In this document: in pieces, positions 12,549 through 23,900 of the stretch
Layout: each line of letters starts with the position of its first letter
How positions within the stretch are numbered: position 1 is the first letter of the stretch
Origin: Xiphophorus maculatus
Taxonomy: Eukaryota > Chordata > Actinopteri > Cyprinodontiformes > Poeciliidae
Direction: 5' to 3'
Assembly: GCF_002775205.1 (NCBI RefSeq)
Contig: NC_036448.1
Location: 2,029,498-2,093,497 of the forward strand
DNA: 64,000 bases
The notes under the pieces: generated by a model
Databases searched by the model: none
The model's input: only the letters and a program-made list of their open reading frames with translations
Told to the model about the DNA's origin: nothing
Program-made: the position numbers and the translations under genes

Positions 12549-14480
12549 GAGCGTTTGGGAAGGCTGCTGTTTCTTTTCCACTCCTTTTTTCGTCTCGCCA
12601 CAGAGACCAGATAGTTTGATCTTTATTTTATTTTTTTAAATTTTGGTTTTGTTTGTCCACTGTGAGTTTGGTGAGAACCAGACCTACTAAACCCCCCTCC
12701 CCAAGGCTCATTCTGTGAAAATCACTTGAGACTTTGGTATTAAAAAGCATAATAATTGAAAGAAAAGTTAAGTTTGTAATATCAAGGGCTGTTTCTGTTT
12801 TGTTTTTTTAAACTGAAAGAGACGAGGTCTGTATTGCAGAGTGCTGCTGCTATAGCAATGAAGGGAGGAAAGAGAGGGCAGCATTATTTCTCGTAAACCT
12901 GAAACGTCACTTCTGTTGGTGTGTGTCAGTCGTCGGTAATGTTTTTCAGGCTGAAATAATGCTCCTGCTTTGGTTTTCTCTCTCCTCGTTCCTGATGGAA
13001 GATTTGCAGGATCCGGGGTTTGAACGAGGATGGGAAGGTTTGGGTTTGGTCCAGACCAAGATGCTGGTAGAGTTCATTTAGCACAGTCAGCGCTGAACGT
13101 GTCCAGAATATCCAAATACTGGAACATATTTAGCAGTTACAAAAGGCTTTATGTGAAATATATAAAGTAAATTATAAATTTCTTATGTATACATCTATTT
13201 ATTTTTGACCATTTCATTTATGGGATGTTCTAAACACCTTTTCAAAAAAAAAAAAAAAAAAATCTAGATTTTTTTTTTTTCGGTTTAAATTACAATGTTG
13301 TCATCATGAATCTCACCAACTTTTTTTCTTTTTTTCTGTATTTGAGATTGGCTAAATATTTTGGTTAGTGACATTCCAAATCAACTATCCAGCAACTTTA
13401 ACTCTTTCTGTCTTATAAGGGTCCGTTCAGTGTCAGGGCACACATTTCAAATGGTTCCAAAAGTGCTGATTACTCATTTGAAACAGGTCAATGGGGGGGC
13501 AAAACCAATCTGGAAGGATGTGTTCAAATGCTCAAACCCATTTACTTACCTCTGAAGACATTTGCCTTCTGAAGTTCTCTCATTATTTGAGTGAACCAAC
13601 CCAGGTGAAGGTATAGGTGAAGGTATGTGACGTTCCCAAAGGTCACCTAGATATCTGCAGGTAGGATTCCTTTTGCATTCAAGTCAGTGGAAAAGGCATC
13701 AGGATCAAACATTCTTGGAATTTTTCATCCGATGAGCAGCAGTATTTGATTTGAGTCCATCTTAAAAGCACCACTCACTCCCTCACTCACATGATTTCAA
13801 TCAAGATCAGCCTCTGTGTTGCCTCTCTGTTCATTCATTCTTTAGTTGTTTTTTTTTTTTTCTCTTCCCTACCAATGTGCCTTGGTAAAATGGTAAATCT
13901 GGATTTGCTTCCGCATTAAACATGCCTGTCGGTACTTTAATGCGCCAGAATTCAAAGTCCCATGATTGAAGCCCCCCCCCCCCATGGTACGTGCAGTGAT
14001 TTCTGTTACTTTTGTACACAGTGATCTGGGGAAAGATGAAGCTTTCACCAAGCTGCAGGCGATGGTAAAAAAAACAACAAAAAACTGCACAACGCATCTG
14101 GCAATAAGGACAAATGCTACCACAGGTTAAGAATATGTTTCTGAAGTTCTGGCTGGGGCGTCTTTATTTGTTCAGTGTTTAACATCTCTAAATTGTTTGA
14201 AAAATAAATGATCTAAATTCTCAATTTTCTTACCTGGTTTGTGACTCTTTTCCAGGGCGGGTCTGGCTCATGGAGCTTAATGTTAGTGACACGTTTAAAA
14301 GTCTAGTTTTCAAGTGGATTGGTGACCATAGGTTTTGAGAGTGAAAATGTGTTTCTTAAACCTTTTCAGTGCTGTTGGATCTTTTTTTTTTCTTTGTCAT
14401 GTTGCTATGGTAACTGAACTTTAATATTAAACCTTTAAAGAAGGACCAGGGTTTTACTGAGAAATCGCACAAATAAAAAC
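12549..14480 (+). other. med26: med26 3' UTR and tail
   Basis: The sequence after the stop is T-rich with no coding potential. AATAAA hexamers at 14203-14208 and 14472-14477 are candidate 3' ends. An ATTAAA near 12739 could serve a shorter transcript. A poly-C run lies at about 13972-13983 and an A17-type run near 13243. The small frames here are background. Confidence 0.5.
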
Positions 14481-15116
14481 TGTTTACAGGTTCTCAATGT
14501 GATTAAAGTATGGGGAGTTTCTTAACAATGGATCCAAAATGTCAATGCCTTCAGGCCTACCAGTTTGTATTTGAATTTTAAAAAGAGAAGCTTGTATTCA
14601 TTACACAATGATCTGTTTCAGGTGTTTATTATGGTGATCTGTTGCAGCTAATAGAATTGAAAAACTAATAAAACTGTACTGGTGAGTTTATGCAGTAAAT
14701 ATTTTAAGTTAGTATTTTTATATGAATGATTGTCAGTGCAGTGGTCAGCCTGTGGATCTGAGGCCCAGCAGGTTTCTGTCAGCTGGTGTTTTTCTCCAGC
14801 CTCTGTTCTCTGGAGAACTGTGTGTCGCGGATATACTGCTTGCCATTATCCCCGTTGCTTTAGAACCTTTTTCTAAGATGTTTTCCTTCCACTCAACCTT
14901 CAATTGATATTTTTACATGTGGCACTTTATATGTGCCACAAGCTATGTATATAGCTTTTTCAGCAATAGCCACAAATATATATATATTTGACTTGGTCTA
15001 ATATAGTTTTTTTTTTTTTTAAGTTATAGTTATAAGTCATAATAATATAAAAAAGAAATGTGAAATATTTCACTGTGTAATGAATACGAGTTTTGAATAA
15101 TTGAAGTAATTTCAAG

Positions 15117-15340
15117 GCTGCTCAGCGGTGCACTTATTAGCACTGGTGCCTTTTAGCAAGAAGGTCCTGGGTTCAAATCCTGAACCTGGGTCTTTATTGA
15201 GTCTGCATGTTCTTGTGCATGTGTGGGTTCTTTTTTGGTTCTCTCTGGGTACTCTGACTCCATTCCAAAGTCCAAGAACACGACTGCTAGGTTAATTGAT
15301 CACTCTAACTTGTCCTGTGTTGCCCTGGCGACCTGTGATA
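15117..15340 (+). repeat. tRNA-type SINE, degraded copy
   Basis: This is the same SINE family as at 7662-7943 but on the plus strand. It has the head GCTGCTCAGCGGTGC, the B-box-like GGGTTCAAATCC, the middle TCTGCATGTTCTTGTGCATGTG and the ...TTAATTGATCACTCTAA block. It is more diverged and 3' truncated at GCCCTGGCGACCTGT. It explains the 65-aa frame at 15223. Confidence 0.75.
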
Positions 15341-16615
15341 TTCTAATGAACTCAGATGTACCTCATCATTTCTTCCTTCTGGTAATTTTAGTTTTGAATA
15401 TCAGTCGTAAACAGAATTAGATCTGGAGCCCAGGTGGACCCTGCAGTCTTTTTATCTGAACTCTGCGTTCAATTAGGGACCAATAATGACTTCTCTGAAA
15501 AGATGTGAACCCAGCTGAGACACAAGAACCAACAACTTATAAATCTTCTAACATGTTTATTAAATGCTTTTCAATCATTTACAAAATACTGGTGTAAACA
15601 TAAAAATGATCTCATTCGATTGTCTGCAAACAAGAAACGAGATGAAAACAATTCAGGAAGTGAACTGTGTTTGAATTATTAAATGCTCCTTAGCTGCTTA
15701 GTTCACTTTTGCCTTTGGCCCGCTGTGCTTATCAGCCCAAATACCAGAGCAGATCCCTGTGTAAGATTATTAAAATGGCACATTTAGCAACCAAGTCAAT
15801 TTTCATACATTTTTAAGAACTTTACCACTAATTCTGCAAAGCTACATTTCTGTTAGAACCCAGAGTGCAGAGGTTGTTCTTTTGTCATGCATTATTATGG
15901 ACATCTACCCAGTATGTCCAGAAGGGTGTGCAAAAAGTCCAGTTTGTGTCAAAAATATGTTATGTAAGCGGTTATTGCTCAGTGCAATATGAATTTAGTT
16001 GGAAGAACTAATCTGAAAGGTCACACAATGTATCAAGACCCCAGATGTAATATTTTTTTAAAATCCTAAACAGCCATTAAAAATGAGCTCTGTGTCTGAC
16101 CTTTTTATGACCACTGCTTGCCCTTTGAGACTCAGTTTGGTTGCTTAATCATGTCACACATTTAAACTCTTTACATACTATCTGGCGCGGATATCTCGAT
16201 TCTCCCTTCCTGTGACAGAGTCAATTCTGAGCACACCTGGATGACATCATCAGGAACACAGCTGTGGCCTGATCATGACCACACAGACACAGAGAATCTC
16301 CACCTGCTGTGAGGTCAGAAACCAGACCAGATGCCAGCAGACACAGTCTGTGAGAGGTGCAAGTTGTTTATTATTATTATTATCTGAGTTTACAAGTGAG
16401 TAAAGTACTCTGAAATTAAGTTTGAGATTACTCCCTGATAAAGCTATGTGCTATTATCTTTTGTTGGGGTCAGTCTAAGATCATCCATCTTTTCCACGGA
16501 GTGAGGAGGAAGCTGTGATGTGATTTATATTTGTTATATTCATCTAGTTTAAATGTACATGTTTTTATTCCCAGATTAAGAAACTGGTAAGTCTGAAAAA
16601 TGTAAATACTAACAG

Positions 16616-16651
16616 CACATCAGCACTTTTGACCTCAAAAGTGCTGATGTG
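16616..16651. repeat. Perfect 16-bp-stem hairpin
   Basis: The arm CACATCAGCACTTTTG is followed by a four-base ACCT loop and the exact reverse complement CAAAAGTGCTGATGTG. It lies 1.3 kb upstream of the cnn2 start codon. It could form a cruciform or be a transposon remnant. It is too short for a typical microRNA precursor. Confidence 0.8.
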
Positions 16652-16872
16652 TTTACGGACATCAGTATCCTGGTAAGCCATCTGAAGCTAGACGTGATGA
16701 ACCCTTCGGCATTACGTCATGCCAGCAGCTTGCTATCTTCACTGCTTTAAAGAAACTTTTTTTCCCCTGTGACTCAGAAAAGTGCGACAATCCGTCTCGT
16801 CCGCTGCACGTCTGGTATGCAGGGTGGGTCCTATGGATCACTCCCCCATTCAGGAATTTGGGAAGTTTCCTT

Positions 16873-16882
16873 CCATATAAGG
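16873..16882. promoter_or_regulatory. cnn2: CArG box (SRF-type site) upstream of cnn2
   Basis: CCATATAAGG fits the CC(A/T)6GG consensus bound by serum response factor exactly. It is about 1.07 kb upstream of the cnn2 ATG. Calponin and other actin-cytoskeleton genes are common SRF/MRTF targets (established knowledge), so a role is plausible, but a single site can occur by chance. Confidence 0.4.
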
Positions 16883-17635
16883 ACTTTTCGATATAAATCG
16901 CGACTAGAGGAAGAGAAGGGGGGGTGGAGCCAAGGATCGATTAACAAAGTTAAACCAAAGAGTACACAAAGCAGCAAGAGAAATCCTTTCTTAATATTTG
17001 TGTGGAAACTTTTCCAACGACCCCTTGATACTTCCCACAGAAACATGTCTTAAGCTAATCTCGGGATTTGTCAACGAACTCTGACCTTCGCAGTGGAAAT
17101 TACGACTCTCTTGGGTATTTTTAAAAATGTATTTTCTCTTTAGGAAGGTGGAAAATCCACGTGCACCATGACTGGTAGAGTTACGTCTAATGCTAAAGTC
17201 AAACGTTGCTAGCAAATTGACAGGTGTGGTTGTTAAGGAAAAGGTTTACGCCATCTTATTAAAATAGATTAAAAACCCTACTTACTATCTCACTCATATG
17301 TCTCTCCTTAAATAATATTATTTATCATATAAGTTTCGAAGCACCCTTATTATTCCACAGGTACTACATACATGCATACGTACATAAAAGCCCTTGAACT
17401 TTTTCGTATTTTGTCACATAACAACCACAAGCATAAATATATTTAATTGGAGCTTCTTGTGAAAGACCAACGCAATTCTGAATATACAATTCTGATGAAG
17501 AAAAAAAAATCATACGTGATTCAAAAAATTTTTTACAAATGTTTCCTGACTACAAGACAGGAATCTTGCTTAAACAGCCTTATCAAATTATATAATCTAG
17601 TGCTCATGACGTATTTAATGTAAATGATAGCTTTC

Positions 17636-17644
17636 TATAAAAGG
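17636..17644 (+). promoter_or_regulatory. cnn2: Possible TATA box of cnn2
   Basis: TATAAAAGG lies 317 bases before the cnn2 ATG, which would give a 5' UTR of roughly 280 bases with no splice needed. Nearby is the CCAAT-containing CTCCACCCAATAAAA. No transcript evidence is available, so this is inference from motif and spacing. Confidence 0.35.
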
Positions 17645-17952
17645 AAGAAATAACCAACTTTGTTCAGGCTCCACCCAATAAAAATCCACCTCCATGCGGT
17701 GGTTCAAATTGCCCCGGTAAACCACACGCAGAAGCAGGCGGACTGAGAGCAGGGAACTATCTCTATATTTTTCTTTGACTGTTAAACCGTGGGAGCGCTC
17801 TAATTGGCGGCCGTAAAACGAGAGGAAGTAGTTTGTTCTCTTCAGGGTCTCATTGGCAGAGACAGTCGAAGATAATTAAGTGCATTTTTGTGTTCAGACG
17901 TCGGTGTGCTCCTTTTAATTTATTTGAGAAAAGAAGTGACAACAGTTTAACA

Positions 17953-20900
17953 ATGGCTTCCTTCAACAAAGGCCCTGCCTATGGGTTATCTGCAGAGGTG
18001 AAAAATAAGGTAAGTGCGTTGCGTGTAATAATTGAAAACTAACTCGTAACAAAGTTTTCCTTCCGTTATTTACACGTGTAGTTTTCATGGAACGCGAGTC
18101 GCGAAGTCACCTGGCTTCCATTTTGCCACCCGCGGTCAGGTTTAAAGGTGGAGGTGAAAAGGAGACAAAAGCCTGGCATAAAAGTTAATTTAGTCTTTTT
18201 CACTTCTTGTCAAGAAACTAAACAACTTGAAATAATTTGTAGCATTAAGATATTGAAGTTAAATTTCCTTGTTTCTCGTGTTTACGAAAGTAAGTCTTAA
18301 AACCCATGGGCGTTGCCCATCGTGGCAACCAAGTTTTGTCGTTGTGGCAAAAAGTTATCCCGCTTCCAACACTTTTTTCCCCGCGTGCAGCCAGCCGCCC
18401 TGCATTGTGATCCGCATTAGCAGATAATGTAATTCACCTATTAGTCCCTGTTATGAGTGTCCGTCATAACCCTATGTAAAGTCTGTCTCTCTTTCTGAGG
18501 TTGTTTCTCACTGCTCCCCTCCATTCAGTGCGTTTCCGCACTGTTGGTCGTCATTTAACTTCTTTGCGGTTATATTTCTAACCCCTGACTCCCTCTGTAA
18601 AAAAAGGTCCCCGTGTTTGTGAAACGCTTAACAAAATGAACCCACTAATGTGTAACTTCAGCGGCCTTCATGAGGGAAGCACCTTGTTTATACAAGGCAG
18701 CCTGCATACCTCTTCATCAGGAAGTCTGAATTTGGCTTCACTTCGGTGAAGTTCTGTTTTTGACTGCTTTTAAGGAATCCGGACCATCAGATCCGGACTC
18801 TGGACGATCAGACTTGAGCGGGATTATTTTTTTGCACTAGAGACAAAGGCCATTATCAGTGCAATTTTTTTGACATGATGGTCCTGCTTTAAAACTGTAG
18901 TTGTTTCAAATCTGGGTTGAATTAATCAAGTAAGCTTGGTATCATCTGAAAACCTATCGCACTATATTTCTCTTGTTTTGGTTTGAATACCTGTACTCTT
19001 ATTAAATGTTACCTATCTAATCCAACCAGAATAATTCTTATGGGAATCCTACATTTATTAACAATATGCCAAGCATAATATAAAATGTATGTTAAATTGC
19101 TTTAAATAAAAGTGTGAGTGATGGTCAACATAGATGACACTAGCAGAAAATCCCCCCAACACCATGAGGCCAACCCGGTACCAACTTCATGGAGGTTATC
19201 CTAGGAATGCATTGTTGTACACTAAGTATACTCTCTAGAGGAGGGGAGGGTGACATGGACATAGAATTTTATTGCAATATTTAGTGGTACTTTTGTAATA
19301 ATGGTAAAAATTATTAAAACAATTTTTTGGTAGCTGTATGGTTGTGACTGCATGACACAGCATACTCTCACAAACTACTCTTGGAAAAAAATTTCTCATT
19401 TGAAAAAAATCTTCTGCAGGACACTTGAAGTGTTTTCTATCATTAAGCTGCACAAAGTTCAAATTCTTTTAAAGGTAATTTTTTCCCCTTCCCGAACTGC
19501 AAATGATGACCTGTAACTCTGGTTGTTGGTTCTGAGGACTGATCTGATACAAAGTGGTTTAGATTGTGATGACACTATTGAAATTTAAGAAGATTGAAAT
19601 AATGTAAAGTAATCTAGTCTCTACTTGGTGATGTTTTTAGATTTGAACTATAAATTTAAAATCTAATCCTTCTCATCTTAATTCCTTAGAAGCAGTCAGT
19701 GTGAATTCATTCAGTCAGATGCCGACTTCAGTGTCGCTATCAGCTGATGCTGGAGATTTGGTATGCTTTTCATCATGCAAGGCAGTACGCCATGATGAAT
19801 TTAACACATGATGTGTAATTATTTCATCCCTGGTTGTCCACATCTTTTGTTTTGTTTTAATGACTGAACCAGGCCGTATAAGTTGCACTTCTTGTTGTGA
19901 AGACCTTTCAGTTTTTTGGTTTTTCCTGTCTCTTTCCGAAGACTATAACATACCTCCACATCCCTCACATATTTTTTTCCATCTGCGTTCTTTGGATGTG
20001 GCCTTGTTTGGGAGAAGGGGTCAAAGCCCCCCTCCCCATCCTTCCCTCTTGTCTTCAGCAGAAACTATGTGGATTTCCCTCTGTCTCCTGCTGCCTCTCT
20101 CCTTGCTCATTGCAGTGGCATTTCCTTTCATAACTCAGAAATGCGAGGCATTTAAAAGATGCTGTTTTTCACAAGTTCACACATTAAGGTAATTGACAAC
20201 GTGGTGTTTTTTGGAGGGGCGGGGGGTTAAAATAAAACCTGAAGTGTAAAACTTGAGCTTGGTGATGATGTTACTGTGGGCTACATTTAAAGGAAGACTA
20301 CCTGATGGCTTATTTGGGATTAAAGGAATCGCACCAAAGTGGGAATCTAATTTCTCTTTGTTTGGTGTTGGAGGCAGAATGAGTTTGTGGTTCTTAAAAG
20401 ACAATTTTCTCCATGGAACAGCAGATGAAAATGGGATATGAATGAGAAGTTTAGACCTTTTCCCTTTGAAACGTCCTTAAACATACAGATGACTTGTTCT
20501 GTGAGTAGTTTAGTTTGTCAGCTACAGTAACCTTTTTTGCTTGTTGGTGCAGAACGTGTTCTCTCCCTGGATCAGCACGCCTAGTCCTTCTTCTTGTTGC
20601 CTCATTGAGCTTTTTTTTTTTTTTTTACTCTAGCGCTGTGGGCTAAATTCCTAGTGCTCAGCTTGTCACTGTAAATTACATCTTCCAGATTCTTTGTGGG
20701 CAATCCAGCTTGCCACTGTTGTCTTTAATAGGTGGCTATCTGAAGGAAGGGAGTTTAATTAGAAAGTAGCTGTTCCTTAGAGTGCAGCCAGCTGTGAGCT
20801 CTTCTGTGGTGTTGTTGGGCCTGGAGAGTCTGTGCGCGTGCACACACACACACACACATACATACACACACACACACCATTCAACACCTTCACTGGGGGA

Positions 20901-23900
20901 ACAGAGGTGTTGATCTGTTTCACTCTGGGTCTCCCCCTGTTCCTGTCACTGCAGACCCAACCAATGTTTATGTGACCACAGTTGTCTTCCTGCAGGCCAA
21001 ACACTGGCTGCTGTTCTCCTGCTTACTGTCTCAGTGACAAATGAAAATCTTAGAAATCAGTAACCACTCACACTCCCGCCACATTTTTAGCAACTTGGCT
21101 CTCTGTGGTTCTCAGGAAAACGGAGCAGCTTAGCAAACAGGAAGTCTTTGTGTGTTGCATTTTCCTTTTATTTATGTGACAAACCCCTCTCTGACCACTG
21201 CTGTGAGCAATGAGGCAGAAGTCTTAAAGAGACAGTATAATGTAAAATCCACTTTTTTGAGCTTTACATTGTATTATATTGTCTCATCAAAAATCCACCT
21301 GGAGTGTTGCTTTGATTCTTTCATGCATGTTTGAGAAATGCTTTAATCTCCATGGCAGCTGGGCAAAAACGCCTGGTTGGACCTGGCCCCGCCTTCGAGG
21401 TGCAGCTTCTCCTCGGAGCAGCCGAGATCCCAAACCCTCTGGATGAAGCAAAGTGTAGAACAAGGAGCTGGTTTTTACAGGTACTTACCTGTACAAAACT
21501 GGTACAAATGTTATTAAAGGGTTAACAGAGGAGCCATGTTGTGGCTCCTCTGTTTTTGTTTGAGAAAAGGTTTTAAAGAGACAGTGGCCCAACTGCAAGG
21601 CTATAAATTACAATATAATTTTTTTTTCATTTCATATATACAGCATTTTATAACTGAAGTTAACATAGTTACTTTGCCATAAAATGATGCTGTAATTCCC
21701 TCAAAGTACATTCAGACACAAATGGGTTCCTCCAGCTGATGAATTTATTAAAAATTCAGCACATGAAAACTGAATAAAACAAAACACAATAGCAATTTTC
21801 TCTTGAGAAAATAATACAAATCTTGAACCCCTGCAGACGTATTAAGTACACATTAGCATCTAATGAGTGAATCCATCAAGCCAGGAGGAGATCATGGTGG
21901 AAATTAGGGGTGCATTCATAAACTTGGCCTGATTTTCTTCATTTTGAGAGATCGATCAATATTTACAAGAAAAACTAATTGTATCTAGTCTGAAAATCAG
22001 CCACTGTCATCTTTTGTGAGAGAGGGCTGAATGAGGTTCGATCTGCACATTTGCGGTTAACAATCACCTCATTGTTGCCAAGTTGGTGATCTTTTTGCTG
22101 TTTCAGTGACTTTTTAAAGAAAATCGATAAATCGTCAGTTTTTTGTTATTTTTTTAAGATTAGTGATTGGCCAGAAAACTGCAATCGATGTATCATTGGG
22201 CTGCGTTCACACTGCAGCCTGAACTGACCCAATTCCGATGTTTTTTTTTTTTGATGTAATGCGACCTGTATCCGATCTTTTCATGACAGTCGGAATAGCA
22301 CAGGTCACATTCTTTTTGAATGCGACCCATATCAGATACGTATCCGATTCAAATGTGACCTACCGTTCTGGTCGCATTCATCCGAATTAGAACTTCACTG
22401 ATGCTCAATAAATCTCACTATTCTGCGTCCTGATACGCGCAAGCGGGAAGAAAACCAACAACCATGATGGACTATAATGAGGATTAAGTTGTTAATATGC
22501 TGCGCCGGTCAAACAACTCTTCAAATGTGTAAAGCCCAGTTCACACTACACAATTTTAAAATTTTCAGAACCTGAGACCACACACTAGCTGACAAAAATC
22601 GTAAGTATAACAGGTTTGATCATGCAGTGTGTGGTGTCCAGCCAAACGGCAAGAGCACACGAGCTGATTTCTCTCACCGACATTCAGATTCCAGACAAAA
22701 TCCCACCAATATCATACGTGATTTTAGAGTAAACAAACACGGCTGACAACGTAGAAGCAATAGCGATAGTATGTGCCCTTATTTTAAGCATAAAAGATGT
22801 AACAAATGGAAAAGGCCTCTTGGAGGCGATGCTAGGGAGGCGAGTTATGTTTTTCCCATTTGTGTGTTTAAATTGTTTTCCGTTAGATCGTTTAAGCTTC
22901 ATCGGTTAATTAGTTATTGCTGTTTTAATGTTTACAGTTACTTTGAGAACAATGGGCACAAAATAATGGCTACAAGTCTAATTAAGTAATTTTAAAGCCA
23001 GGCATTAATCAATGTTTTACTAGTGACAAGTACAATCTACCTGTAATGCATGTGGCTAGGATTAGGTAAAGTCCTGACTGAATGAATAACCTTATCATTA
23101 CAACCTATCTATGTCACGTTAACGATGAACAGCTGAAAAGTTACCAGGTTTATCAACTGCAGTAGCAACTTCACTCCAACTCCTCTCCTTGTCATTTCTG
23201 TGGATATTCTTTGCACAAAATGTTGTCATGTTATTTCCACGCATCATCTCCGATGTCAACTGCGCCATGTCAGCTGTTGGGGAGGGGAATCTGTGCTTTC
23301 TGATTGGCTACCTGTCACATTCAACAGGCTGCGTTCTTGCTCCCACACGTGAAAACTACACACTACTTTGGCAAACACTGAGCACTTCTTCTTTTTATGG
23401 TGGTTGGCAGAACACTGAGAACACTAACACAATTGCGCCCTCTACTGCGCATGCGGGACATTTTCAGGTGGTTGCCCGTTCACACTGCATAACACATACA
23501 GGTCGCATATGTTTGGCAGTGTGAACAGCCCCGGCAAAAAAATCCGATTTGACAAAAAATCGGAATTGGGTCACTTCAGGGCAGTGTGAACGCAGCCTAG
23601 TGGAAATGAATGCTTTTAATCTGCTTACAAATACAAAACTGGAAATTAATGCATTTACTGTTTGAAAATCTGGAACTATGTGAAACACATATTTGACCTC
23701 TGACCTTTGCCTGGCCAGATTGCACAGAAGTATGACCCTCAGAAAGAAGATGAGCTCAGGATCTGGATCGAGGACATCACCGGCTGCCCCATCGGACCAG
23801 ACTTCCAAAAAGGCCTGAAAAATGGAGTCATCTTGTGCGAGTAAGTGGTGCTCCCAGGAGTCCACCATGCTGAGCCTCAGGAGTCTTGATTGTGTGTTTT

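Larger units (their letters stand above)
14481..17600. other. Intergenic region between med26 and cnn2
   Basis: No gene is seen. The stretch holds the SINE copy at 15117, short AT-rich microsatellites, a perfect hairpin at 16616-16651 and a CArg-type box at 16873-16882 that could belong to cnn2 regulation. The 94-aa frame at 16769 shows no family motif. Confidence 0.6.
18010..23718 (+). other. cnn2: cnn2 intron 1
   Basis: This 5.7-kb phase-0 intron runs from GTAAGT to CTGGCCAG. It contains a CA microsatellite (about 20838-20878), a TTAA-type MITE (21224-21708) and a 1.4-kb inverted-repeat transposon (22199-23597). I see no nested gene; the 110-aa and 111-aa frames inside lack family features. 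Confidence 0.85.

Noticed and set aside
23464-23868. 134-aa minus-strand frame
   Set aside because: It is antisense to cnn2 exon 2 and the adjoining transposon end.
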